Positions 42,823-54,011 of a stretch of 64,000 nt of DNA are shown here, piece after piece. How positions within the stretch are numbered: the stretch's first letter is position 1; each line of letters starts with the position of its first letter. Made by a program: the position numbers and the translations under genes. This DNA comes from Aldrovandia affinis (Eukaryota; Chordata; Actinopteri; Notacanthiformes; Halosauridae), in NCBI GenBank assembly GCA_029706075.1, contig JAINUG010000031.1, positions 2,401,001 through 2,465,000 on the forward strand, read 5' to 3'. A model generated the notes under the pieces. That model was not told where the DNA came from, did not search any database, and saw only the letters and a list, made by a program, of their open reading frames with translations.

Positions 42823-44256
42823 TGACCAGGTTCGGATCTTCGAGTTAGGCTGTTTCAAACTGCCCTGACAATGGCGTGAGCTTAGGATCCCCCTCCAGTT
42901 CCATCGGAAACAGGTCAAATTTAGTTCTGCACCCTCGAGCGGTGCTTCAACTGGTTCACTTTCTGACAGTGGCTTGGTGGATGCAGTGGGATCCACCTCC
43001 TGATACCCACACATCTGGGCGTTTCCTTGGCTGGTGGCCCTCGTCTGTCACTTAGCTCCCTTCCCCCTTCTATTCTTTCGTGTCTCCATTTCCCCAGACA
43101 CACTGGCCCACAGTTGGCCGAATAGTGGGGAGTCCCTTCCTATCAGCCCTGGCACTGGCAGATTCGGGACAATTCCAACTCGTCCCACATTTTGTCCTTA
43201 TGTCGTCTGTAGGTTCAAGATCATGGTGTTGTATTTCTTTGTTTTCCTATGTATACAGGTGATGGATATGGTGTCAGTGGTATTCTGGTCCTGAGCGAAC
43301 TCTGGTCTGATTAATATCACCATCTTTTCAGTTGGCTTTTACAGGTCTGACAGGGGAGGAACTATTTTCATGAGCCCAGCATGACGTTAGTAGACTGCAA
43401 GGCCGTCCGGTGGCAGGCTCACTGGCTGATGCTGAAGGCATGGAGACATCACGGTGAGGACAGCTCCAGGAAATGTGGCCTTCTTCGCCACATTTCTGGT
43501 TCTCAAAATTCAGGAAGGGTCATCTTCTGGGTGAAGTAGATCGCTGGGTTCTGCCATCTCTGGCCGGGTTCCAGGTTGCCTCATCTGCCTTATTTTTATC
43601 CTTTGGGCGGGTGGCGGGTTCTGCCTTCAGCAGTCGTCCACTGCGCAGGACATTGAGCGCAGCCTGGTGTCCTTCCACTAGTTAAATCAGCTGGTCCGCA
43701 CTTTGTGGGTTAGCTTAGCTAGCACATTTTTTAGCCTCGAAAGAGAGGGAGCGTAAAAATGTATCTACTACGATTCTCTCAATTGGATTCATGGAGAGGG
43801 GCTCGGCAGTTAGCCAGCTTCTAGCCAATCAAAACAAATCAGACATTTGTGCTCGTGGTGATCCTGTGGTTTCAAAACTCCAGTCATGGAATCGTTGTGC
43901 CTGGTGGATTAACGTGTATCCATATTGTCTCAGGATTTCTTTTTTCAGTACCTGAATATGATATGCTCTTTGTGCTGTCCCAGCAAGAAATGAGGTGATC
44001 AGGCTGGCCCACTGATCCTGTGGCTAATTCTCCCAGAACGCGGTTCTTCCGAAGGTCTGGAGATACACCTCAATGTCATCTGCCTCGGTCAGCTTCAGCA
44101 GGAAGAGGCTAGGTTTGGAACAGGAGGCTAGGGTTCTGTCGGCGTTGGCTCAGCTCGCACCAGGGCGGTCTGCTGACACTATTCTTCCATCAGCTCCCGA
44201 TACATTGTTTGTTGTGCCAGATTTGCTTATACCAGTTGTTGTATTATTGCCTCCAT
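42823..44256 (-). pseudogene. Ty3/Gypsy LTR retrotransposon gag-protease remnant
   Basis: Minus-strand translation, with many stops and frame changes, follows a fish Ty3/Gypsy Gag-Pol in order. A start-like ATG is at 44256. A capsid-like region follows with RISGPA and SPHFLLGQ pieces. Near 43490 is a zinc-knuckle remnant (KCGEEGHISWSC), in which the expected first cysteine appears to be Asn. Protease-region pieces come next (LIRPEFA, ISITCIH, VGIVPNLPV, LIGRDSPLFGQLW). The protease catalytic Asp-Ser-Gly is not preserved. Reverse transcriptase and integrase should follow to the left, in or beyond the gap. The element is dead. Confidence 0.8.
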
Positions 44257-44330
44257 TGTCTCCCGTGCCTGTTTGGTTATCCAACTATGGTTTTTAAACG
44301 CAATGCGATGCCCGCATTCTCCACAACATG

Positions 44331-45205
44331 TACACTACCGGTCAAAAGTTTTAGAACACCCCCATTTTCCAGTTTTTACTGAAATTTAAGCAGTTCAAGT
44401 CCAGTGAATAACCTGAAATGGTACAAAGGTAAGTGGTAAACTGCCAGAGGTATAAAAATTTTTTTGGGGCAGTTTGTAGTTTCCTACACCATCAAAAGAC
44501 ACTTGGAAACTGACAGGAAGAGGTCTGTCAGACCCAAAGCCACAACAAAATCAGAAGACAAGTTTCTGAGAGTCAACAGCTTGCATGATAGGCGGCTCAC
44601 AGGACAACAGCTTCAAGCACAGTTTAACACTGGTCGAAGTAAGGAAGTCTCAGTTTCAACTGTAAAGAAAAGACTTCGAGCTGCAGGTTTGACAGGTCGA
44701 GTGGCAGTAAGGAAGCCATTGCTAAAATGGCAAAATAAGAAAAAGAGGCTTGCCTGGGCCATGAAGCACCCCACTACTGAAGACTGGAAGAAGGTCTTAT
44801 GGACCGATGAATCAAAATTTGAAATCTTAAAATTTTGAAAGGTTTTTGTAGGCCGTCGAGTAGGCGAAAGGATGGTTCCTCAGTGTGTGATACCAACTGT
44901 CAAACATGGAGGAGGAAGCGTCATGGTCTGGGGCTCATTTGCTGGATCCAGAGTCGGTGACTTGCACAGAGTGACTGTTAACCCATTACTTGTTCCCTGA
45001 AAAGGGCCTTTTTTTAATAACTCTGAAATGTATATTATTTTAAAGTTTTTGGTAACCTAAACTTACTATTTTTATTTTTTATTTTACCTCTGGCATTTTA
45101 CCACTTACCTTTGTACCATTTCAGGTTATTCACTGGACTTGAACTGCTTACATTTCTGTAAAAATGGAAAATGGGGGTGTTCTAAAACTTTTGACTGGTA
45201 GTGTA
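44331..45205 (+). mobile_element. Tc1-like transposon nested in the Gypsy LTR/leader junction
   Basis: Inverted repeats begin at TA: cactaccggtcaaaagtttt on the left and, read on the minus strand, cactaccagtcaaaagtttt on the right. The plus-strand frame 44464-44838 encodes part of the DNA-binding domain (TGQQLQAQFN, STVKKRLRAAGLTGRVAVRK) and the first catalytic aspartate (WKKVLWTDESKFEIL). It continues after a stop with VIPTVKHGGGSVMVWGSF. The second and third catalytic positions are deleted. The element is flanked by a duplicated TA that belongs to the end of the LTR (cgcTAca). Confidence 0.9.
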
Positions 45206-45708
45206 GCGGGAACAGGGGTGTGGGGTTTCCACGCAACCAAGTTGGATTACGAAACAACACACAAGATGGTCAATGAAATAGAACTGGGTTTATTAGGGGA
45301 AAACTCTAGAATTTGGGAGAGGAGAGAAATCAGTCAAACAGTCCAATATTGCAATCCATATTCATAGTTGTTGTTCGTGATCCGTCATTAAATCGAACCA
45401 GGTTCTCATACAATCAATGTTCGGTACACAAAGGGGGTCTCAAAACAATCCAGGTCAATCCAAATAAACAATCCACAGCAATGCTCTATTAGTACTCACT
45501 CCGGCCGCGCTTTTCCCTTCCGGTACTCTTGGAGAAAAAGATTGGAGAAAATGTGCGTCTTTTATTTCCGAGCCTTCGGCTTGTTGAGGGTTTCCTGGTG
45601 CGTCATATTTCCTCCGGAGTTCCATATATGGTTGGGGTGGAGCCAGCGTGACGGCAGCTATTTCCCCTCTATAATGATTCCCCACACCTCCCCCGGCCGT
45701 CTGCCACA
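45204..45708 (-). mobile_element. 5' LTR of the Ty3/Gypsy element (minus strand)
   Basis: Read on the minus strand it begins TGTGGCAGACGGCCGGGGG at 45708, contains a polyadenylation signal in ctaataaaccc, and runs to cccgcTA. The final CA lies on the other side of the Tc1 element, at 44330-44329, giving a TGT...ACA LTR of about 507 bp. Directly after CA comes tgttgtggagaatgcgggc, which sits where a primer-binding site should be and resembles the leader of other fish Gypsy elements. The gag remnant then starts about 75 bp further on. I found no second LTR, which would lie to the left of the gap. Confidence 0.8.
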
Positions 45709-45715
45709 ATATATG

Positions 45716-46478
45716 TGTAAGGAATAATACACAACAAGCCGTGCATTCTCAGGATGTATATGCACGCATGGAGTGGTGCTACGGCACGAGGCCATTCCCA
45801 CCCCAGAAAAATTCAAACCGTTATCATGTAAAAATGATCATATTTTGGCACCTGTATATCCACCACAAAATATAGCAAAAAAGCCTGTTAGCTTGAGGCA
45901 AGATTAGCTCAAAGTAACGTTATCAATGAAGGGTAAGATAAGAAAAGATGTAAGTTAACAGTGCTAACGTTAGCTAGCTAATATTAATGACCTAACTTAT
46001 CAGGCTTGTAAACTAGCAAAGTACAGTATGTTGTTATTGCAAGGTAATTTAGCTAGCTAGATTAGTTACCTAACGATGCATAAAGACAGCTTGCTCTCAG
46101 AGTCTGTGGGACTCATACCGTAGCTGAGGAGCTAGAACAAGTTAATAGTAGTGCTACCTTGTTAGCTAATGTTAGCGAATGTGTCATGTATGTATTACAT
46201 AGCTTGTAAAGATGTCTGACTAGCAACATTTGGCAAGTTAGCTGCGACTGCCTTGGTCGTATTAAATCGTTTCTTGCAAACGTTTTTAGGTAGCAATGGC
46301 TCGTAAGTGAGTTAGTTAGCTAGCTCTTTAGCTTGCCAGATCTTTTGTGTACTAAGAAGTCACTAGACAGACATGTTAGCAAGCTATGTAGTAGATAACC
46401 TACGTGACAGCACCACCCCAGGCGTGTGTATATACAGTATACTGAGAGCGCACAGCTTGTCGTGGTTTATTCCTTACA
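45716..46478. mobile_element. TIR-type MITE of unidentified superfamily
   Basis: The two ends are imperfect inverted repeats of about 55 bp. The left is tgtaaggaataatacacaac and the right, on the minus strand, is tgtaaggaataaaccacgac. Both continue through an agccgtgc/agctgtgc block and a tctcagga/tctcagta block. The interior is AT-rich and non-coding with many gctagc-type palindromes. Its left edge is 8 bp from the Gypsy LTR. I could not fix the target-site duplication, so the superfamily is open. Confidence 0.7.
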
Positions 46479-49474
46479 TATACAGTATATGTCCGTGTAT
46501 ATACTGTATATACATATATAAATAAAATATATTTCACAGTCTGTTACAGTTAAACTATGATGAAAAGCTTTGTTTAATTTCATATCATAGTGCTCCTGCA
46601 TATTCCTGAAGTATCATAATGAATACATTTATTGTCTAAAATCTAAGATCACTCACAAAAGAAACCCCTTTTCAGCTGGATTCCCCTTACAAGTGTTTAA
46701 AGAATTCATAAAATAACAAAGAATTGGAACATGACAATGCTGAACATCACCAAGTCAGCATCATAATGACCTTGCTCAAATATAAAAAAGTAGTCATATA
46801 TTTAAAAGACTATTCAAAGAGAGCAGCTTTAACATTGACAGTATTACTCTGATCTGACTCTATTGGGCAAGCTGACACATGGAAGTATGTGTATTGTACA
46901 CAGTATGTATATGTATGAGACATTGCATCATTATCCATATCATATTCAAACAATGGTTATAAGAAATGGTTTTGTATAGGATAGGTAATTGTAAATTGGT
47001 AGTAAACGCGACACTGTAAATTCTAACACGCACACACTAAACATGGCACATGAAATTGCCATTTGTATGTCAATTCATGAATTTCTGGATGAATAGTTAT
47101 CTTGTAAAGATTTTATGCAGTAGAATTTCATGCTGTACTTGTATATACACAAAAGACATGTATATTTTCTTTCTCCCTTGAAATGTTATAGTGTATCAAA
47201 ACTTAATAATTTAGTAATGATGTCAACTCACTTTAATATTACTTATTTATTACAGACAGATTATACATAAAAATGCAAATAGCCAAGGCTAAGATGTTAA
47301 CATTTTTGAAGTACACTATTTATAGCAGAATTAATTTGCTCAGCTTTCAAGTACACAGCTTTTTCGCTCATAGTGTCTGACAAACAGCGGAACATCACAT
47401 AGATTAAGAATAGTAACCGTCCCACCTTAGATGGGTGATAATAAAAGGTAATTCATGTCTTCTTAACTTTGACAGGTTGCAAATGCAACAAGCCTTTTTG
47501 GATACAACGGTCAGAAAATCTCATTTCCACACATAATTGTACTTTAAAACCAGATATTTCAAAACATGTAAATCCTTCAATATTTAATCTTTGAATATTT
47601 TAAGGCCATCCATTTAAAATGTCTGTGTGCCATGGTTTTCCTCCTGATTTATAATAGTGTGCTCCTCTCCTACGCTTTGCAATGATTCACTGTTGGCCTA
47701 CACATAATTGACAGTCATTTTACATTTTTAAATTCTGAACAAAAGCATCAGGGAGTTTACTATTTTAACATTTTCAGCAGGATTGGCATTAGAGGAGTAG
47801 ATAACATCTGCACTGATTCTGCCACTGCGTTTAGCTGTCAGCGGAATCTGCTGTCACGACAGTGTGAAGTGTCTCCTCAGTGTGTGTGTGTGTGTGTGTG
47901 TGTTCCTGGCACTATATGGTACTATATGCTATTGTAGTTAATTATTCCCGCGCTCTGCTCAGTTGATGTTTGAAAGGGCTTCTCAGATATCAATGGGAGC
48001 AAATGTCATACAAAAATAGTGCTGTTCAGCAGCACAATGCATTAAAGTGGGCTAGAGAGACTCTGGACAATGCTAATCTACTTTATGTCAGTGAGCTCTG
48101 AAATTATTCTTTCAACATCACTTTTGCAACAGTAACACCCACGATAAATAATCAGAAAAACACATACCGTGTTCAGCCAAAATGTGGAGCGCCATTTCCC
48201 TCTAAGCACAAAATGCTTTGTCTTTAAGTTTAACTAACACATTTAAACAAGAGTTAATGAATATTTAAACAGATGTAGTGTAAGAACCAGATGAATAAAT
48301 GAATGAATTAAATGAAAAAGCATATAAAAACTAAATGGACTTAAATCAGGACTAATTGCATTGTGGTTGGATTAAATATAGCCCCAAGCCTCTTGTACAT
48401 TGAGTTATTCCATTCGAAATCAATCAAAGGTAGTTTATTGACAAATAGATATGGTAGCCTTGTTCAATGATCTTAAAACTACACCAGCAGCATGCTATGA
48501 AAATCAGTTCTAATCACCAGTTTCTAAACCTGAACCCTAAATATCTCGCCTGGTCCATAGTTCTCACTGTAATATTTTCTCTCTAAGACAGAATGTCACA
48601 GATATGAAAAATCTACGTGACCACCGAGGATGAGATGGGAAGGCATCCCCATGCAAATAAATCCATTAATTCATGTTGTAGTGGTCACATCAGAGTGAAA
48701 TGACCTGTGGAACATGAAGGTCACTGATGCCAGCAGGCAAGAGTGGGAGAGAGAAGGCGACTAATTAGGAAATTCAAGCTGCTTTCCCCCATTAAATATT
48801 GATAAAACTTGTATATGAGCTTAGTTTGAACAAAGGCTTTTGTTTTATGTATGATGTTTCTTATAAACACTTGGATATGATGTAAACTATGAATATTGCA
48901 ACGTATTAAGCAGCAGCAAAAATGCCTATTCCTCCATATTGACATCACCTTTCTAGGCTAGGCAGACCTAGGCAGGCAGGTTCTAGGCAGACCCAACAGC
49001 ATATATGAAATTGAAACAGATGAATTAAAGATTCAACTGGAGAATGCCAGGCAACCTCTCCACTAAAGCATTGCATTCACTTGTTCAGAGATCACTAACA
49101 ATAGAGAGCTAAATATGCCACATATGCCATCTCTAAAAACTCACAGAATTTCAGGTTAGCAATATCTTTCTGCACACTGTTTGAAATGCCAATGTGAGAC
49201 TCTTCATCTGTTTGGTTCATGACACCTCTAAATGTCTCTAAAACCTCTCTTATCATTACCTAGTGTGAAATCATGTGGCTCCGCATCAGAGTGTGACGGG
49301 AGTCTCTGTGCATGCTAATGAAGCCCCACCCAGAAGGGAGACCTATCCCTAGAGTCCGGTATGGGGAAGTGTGTTGGGGGGGGGCATTAGTAAACATGCT
49401 TCTGCTCCTCTGATACAGGACTGAATCAAATTCAATACATTTTACTACATTTAAATACAGTAGTTATTGATATG
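46479..49474. other. Upstream intron, nothing recognised
   Basis: AT-rich unique sequence with one TG microsatellite and small tatacagtata-type palindromes at about 46480-46520. Confidence 0.45.
47879..47902. repeat. (TG)n microsatellite
   Basis: Twelve TG units. Confidence 0.95.
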
Positions 49475-49482
49475 CCTTTAAA

Positions 49483-49784
49483 CAGGGGCGTTTCTAGGAT
49501 TTGACCTTTAGCAGGACTCAGCCCCCAATGAGAATGCGAGATGTACACATGCAAAGCACATGCCTAAATTCTTAATTAATTTACTGTTACATTCCCGAAA
49601 ACAAAAACACCGCAATGGTGGTCCCTCTCAAAATTGAAATACCACTCGCTATCTGTGGTATTAAAAAAAAATTATATTAAGTAAAAATGTTTTTTAGAAA
49701 AGAATGACTAAACATTTTCAGGGGGACTGAGATGAAAGACAGGGGGTCTAAAGCCCCCCTAAATAGGGTCTAAAATCGCCACTG
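49483..49784. mobile_element. Non-autonomous hAT MITE with perfect 8-bp target duplication
   Basis: The 302-bp element starts CAGGGGCG and ends CGCCACTG, so its tips are inverted repeats (CAGGGGCG versus CAGTGGCG), followed by similar ttctag/tttag and ggccccc-type stretches. It is flanked on both sides by the identical octamer CCTTTAAA (49475-49482 and 49785-49792). An 8-bp duplication with CAG-type tips is diagnostic of hAT elements. It has no coding capacity. Confidence 0.9.
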
Positions 49785-50230
49785 CCTTTAAAATCGTAAA
49801 CATTTTGGACAGCAAATTCTTATGAAGAGTCCCTTATAAACGGTTTTGGAACATTCTCGCATAAATTCAATGACACTGTGCCACGAGACTTACCATTCGT
49901 AAAAATGTCTCTTATCATATTATTTACATGTACTATTTTATAGAAAAACGATAAAAAATAAAATCATAATAATAAAATGGCAATTATGGACAGAAGATGT
50001 TTATGATGTAGGTCAGAATAAACCCGATGACACTGCATGAGACTTGCCTCAACTGCGATGACAGGTAGGAGAGTCTCACGACGAGCGCACTTTGGAGAAA
50101 GCGCTGCAGGTAGTTGTGGACCTGCTGTGCTCATTTCTCACTTTCCCATCGTTTTCATAAGGTAGGTCAAAACAGATGCATTCTCACTCGGCTCATTTTT
50201 CACATTGATGTAGTCGCTTGTTAGTGAAGC

Positions 50231-50253
50231 TCTCCTCTCTCTCTCTCTCTCTC
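50231..50253. repeat. (CT)n microsatellite
   Basis: About eleven CT units with one interruption. Confidence 0.93.
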
Positions 50254-50712
50254 GTTCGTTAGACTTGCATAGAAAGGGCAGGCGGAGACTGAACCATCCT
50301 GAACATGCAGTTAAGATGGTCCGCGAGGATCCTTCCTCATCATTCAAGGTCAGCTTCCGCAGTAAATGTTAGCACATGTCTGCAGACAGGATGAGTGGAG
50401 CACCAGTTGTTCGATGTTTGTACACAAAATGCAGGGTTGACCTAGCTTTACTGCTGACGTGGAAGGGATGAGACAAACTCAGCTGTCCCATTTCGAAAGG
50501 CTCATGTTCATTGCAAACCAAGATGATGTCCCATGCAGATGCTAATGGTACTCATGCCAATGCACTGAGACTCACCAATCTCTTCCCATTTATGGTACAT
50601 CCTATCAATAAAAATATATATTCTCGATTGCATTATGATTAAAAAAGACGACACTCAGATCACAGTATTTACTGACAAAGGAACACAAAATAATTACGAT
50701 ATATGTATATAT

Positions 50713-51894
50713 ATATCAGTAGCCACTTTATTAGGTACACCTGTACACCTGCTCGTTAATGCAATTATCTAATCAGCCAATCATGTGGCAGCAACTCAAT
50801 GCATGAACGCATGCAGACATGGTCAAGAGGTTCAGTTGTTGTTCAGACCAAAAATCTGAATGGGGAAGAAATGTGATCTAAGTGACTTTGACCGTGGAAT
50901 GATTGTTGGTGCCAGACGGGGTGGTGTGAATATCTCAGAAACTGCTGATCTCATGGGATTTTCACCCACAACAGTCTCTAGAGTTTACAGAGAATGGTGC
51001 GAAAAACAAAAAACATCCAGTGAGCTGCAGTTCTGTGGGCGAAATCGCCTTGTTAATTAGAGAGGTCAGAAGAGAATGGCCAGACTGGTTCAATCTGACA
51101 GGAAGGCGACAGTAACTCAAATAACCACGCGTTACAACAGTGGTATGCAAAAGAGCATCTTTGAATGCACAACACGTTGAACCTTGAAGTGGATGGGCTA
51201 CAATAGCAGAAGACCACACCGGGTTCCACTCCTGTCAGTTAAGAACAGGAAAGTGAGGCTACAGTGGGCACAGGCTCACCAAAACTGGACAGTTGAAGAT
51301 TGGAAAAATGTTGTCTGGTCTGACGAATCTCGATTTCTGCTGCGACATGCAGATGGTAGTCAGAATTTGGCGTAAACAACATGAACCCATGCATCCATCC
51401 TGCCTTGTGTGAATGGTTAAGGCTGCTGCTGGTGGTGTAATGGTGTGGGGAATGTTCTTGGCACACATTAGGCCCCTTAATACCAATTGAGCATTGTTTA
51501 AATGCCACAGCCTACCTGAGTCTTGTTGCTGACCATGCGCATCCCTTTATGGCCACAGTCTACCCATCTTCTAATGGTTACTTCCAGCAGGATAATGCAC
51601 CATGTGACAAAGCACACGTCATCTCAAGCTGTTTCCACTAACATGACAATGAGTTCAGTGTATTCCAGTGGCCTCCACAGTCACCAGATCTCAGTCCAAT
51701 AGAGCAGCTTTGGGATGTGGCAGAACGGGAGATTCACAACATGAATGTGCAGCTGACAAATCTGCAGCAACTGCATTGATGCTATCATGTCAACATGGAC
51801 CAGAATCTCTGAGGAATGTATTTCAGCACCTTGTTGGAAAGGTGGGTCCTGCTCAGTACTAGAAAGGTGTACCTAATAAAGTGGCCACTGAGTG

Positions 51895-51896
<2 letters not shown>
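50713..51896 (+). mobile_element. Nearly full-length Tc1-like transposon with multiply broken transposase
   Basis: Inverted repeats cagtagccactttattaggt (left) and, on the minus strand, cagtggccactttattaggt (right) lie next to TA tracts. The plus-strand transposase starts MGKKCDLSDFDRGMIVGARR at 50860, has a clear helix-turn-helix (NISETADLMGFSPTTVSRVY), and stops at 51060. It resumes with LSVKNRKVRLQWAQAHQNW and the first catalytic aspartate VVWSDESRFLL (to 51375). The remainder is spread over other frames up to an SPDLSPIEQLW-like region near 51690. At about 1.18 kb it is close to full length, but several stops and frameshifts inactivate it. Confidence 0.9.

Positions 51897-51898
<2 letters not shown>

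Positions 51899-51938
<40 letters not shown>
51899..51938. repeat. (TA)n microsatellite
   Basis: About 20 TA units directly following the right end of the Tc1 element at 50713-51896. Confidence 0.97.
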
Positions 51939-51939
<1 letters not shown>

Positions 51940-53785
51940 TGTATATATTTATGCCAATTAAATACAAATTTTCAATGAATGTCAGTTAATTGAGGGGTTA
52001 TTTTTATCACCAGCTAAATTGGAAATCTATCTATTCATTCATCTTTGCTTTATTAACAGAATTGTAATAAAAAGCAACAATAATAACTGTATTATGCTTG
52101 CATTAATATACTGTCGCGATGTGAATCCAGCCATACAATTGTCCTTGAAGCTAGAGAGCTTTAATTACAGGTTACAACCAATACAAATGCAAGACCTTTA
52201 CAGTCAATAGCGTTTCAAGGTATATGCATCAATATTTTCTTTCTATTTTCATCAAAATATCAAAAATATCAATATTAAGAAATGTGACAAGTAAGGAGTT
52301 TATGTCCCCTTTGTATGGCAGTGATTTGAGCGAGCCCATGGTCTGATATCTTTTTTTCCAGCTTGTTGTTGTCATGGTGGTTGCCACAAAAAATGTCTGT
52401 CTCCTTCATATAATGCACCTGTTTCCGAAGCTCTCGCCTCTCTGAAATCTAATTAATCAACTTCTGTCATTGGTTCACAATGTATGAATGTATGAGGCTC
52501 TCCTGAGCCCTTCTACCTTTATTCTTTCCCTCAATCTCTTCCGTCTGACTCTCCTCCTCAGGCCCTGCAAACAGACCCCAGGTGCCTCTCCTCCTCTAAA
52601 GAGGAGCTATTGTTAAACCTATTCGTCAGCCCATTATCTGCCCGGAACATAGGATTTCTGCCCATGCTGATGGTCTGTACCAGAGTCTGTCCCCCCACCC
52701 TCCCAAATCCTCCCTCCACCCTCCCCCCTCCCCTGTGTGCGATGAGTCGCCTGGCATCACACGCTGATGACTAGAAAAAAATAGCTGTGTGAAGAATACA
52801 ATAAACAAAAGGCCAGTCAGGTGACATGGAGCCTTGGGATATGGGGCAGCTGCAGAAGTGCCACCCCCGCCCCCCAGCTGTTTCAACACAAAATTGTGTT
52901 TGCTGCGTTTCATTAAGGTAGTTTGTCGGCCGTGCTTCCTCGCTTACTGGAGTGCATGGACAGCAAATTAATCCTGCTTCAATCCCTTTATAAAACACAT
53001 TTATATTAAAGGACTTAGATGGGACTACATCACTTTTACAGTTAAAGCCTCTTGTGCTTTCCGCCCTGCAGTAGACGGCCACATTTAAATAGGTCACTCC
53101 AGACATGGAACCTAAGGTATAAGGGAATTATCGATATGCGCTCCGAGGCCCAGCCAAGATGCATGGAACGCCCGAGAGCTTGGAAAAAAATGCTTTAATT
53201 AAACTGCTTTATTAGGTCACAGCTCCAGGAGATCATTAGGGGTTTGTTCTCTGATGCATTCAAACTCAGCAGCAGGAGAGGTTTCAGTCAAACTATCGCT
53301 TGTTTCTTGCTGGAATAAATTAAAGTCATTTCTTTCATGGAACTCAGGCAGTCCCACTGTACGCTGTACTCTAAGAGACCATTTAGTGCATGCTTGTCAA
53401 AACAAACCGAAACACCACAATATTTGTCTTTCATGCAAATGTGCCGAGTGAAAACACCACCATCCATCAGGGCTCAGTAGAGTGCATTTAAACATTGTAG
53501 AAAATGTAGGCTACATCTTCCTGTCAGCTTCCGAGAAAATGAAATTGGAATTGAAAGAAACTACAGCCTGGAAGATTGTTTAAGGAGCATGGTTATCGTG
53601 TTTATGGTGTCAATCAAATGTCAAAAGTTCAGAATGTACGGAATTCCAGATGCATACTTGAGGAATCTCAGACTTTCCCAGAAAGATTGTCGCTCTGCGT
53701 ACACATTTACATTTCTAATAGCTAACTAATTTAAAAGGACTATAAAAAAAGGAAAAATAATAATTTCACAGACATAGAGGAGGTA
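51939..53785. other. Upstream intron, nothing recognised
   Basis: Unique sequence with a C-rich stretch at 52690-52735. Open frames here lack family resemblance. Confidence 0.45.
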
Positions 53786-54011
53786 TGCGGCAGTGTTAGC
53801 ATAATGGTTAAGGAACTGGTAACGCAAAGGTTGCAGGTTCGATCCCAGGTGGGGGCACTGCCGTTGTACCCTTGAGCAAGGTACTTAACCTGGATTGCTT
53901 CAGTAAATATCCAGCTCTATAAATGGATTGTATGTAAAGAAATGTGAAACTGTGTAAGTTGTTCTGGATAAGAGCGTCTGCTAAATGCCTGTAATGTAAT
54001 GTAATGTAATG
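53786..54011 (+). mobile_element. UnaSINE1-like tRNA-derived SINE, full length
   Basis: The tRNA-like head reads gcggcagtgttagcataatgg with B box ggttcgatccc. A body containing cccttgagcaaggtacttaa follows, then a 3' tail with the hairpin tctggataagagcgtctgct (GGATA loop) and four TGTAA-type repeats (tgtaatgtaatgtaatg). This is the layout published for eel UnaSINE1, which shares its tail with the LINE UnaL2. It is the best preserved of three copies here. A short duplicated gtatg on both sides may be the target duplication. Confidence 0.85.

Noticed and set aside
42649-43014. Open frame containing a long run of X
   Set aside because: The frame spans the 100-N gap. Only its left half (Gypsy protease side) has meaning, and the join is artificial.
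46480-46520. Palindromic tatacagtata cluster
   Set aside because: Low-complexity TA-rich palindromes adjoining a MITE end. No independent function can be argued.
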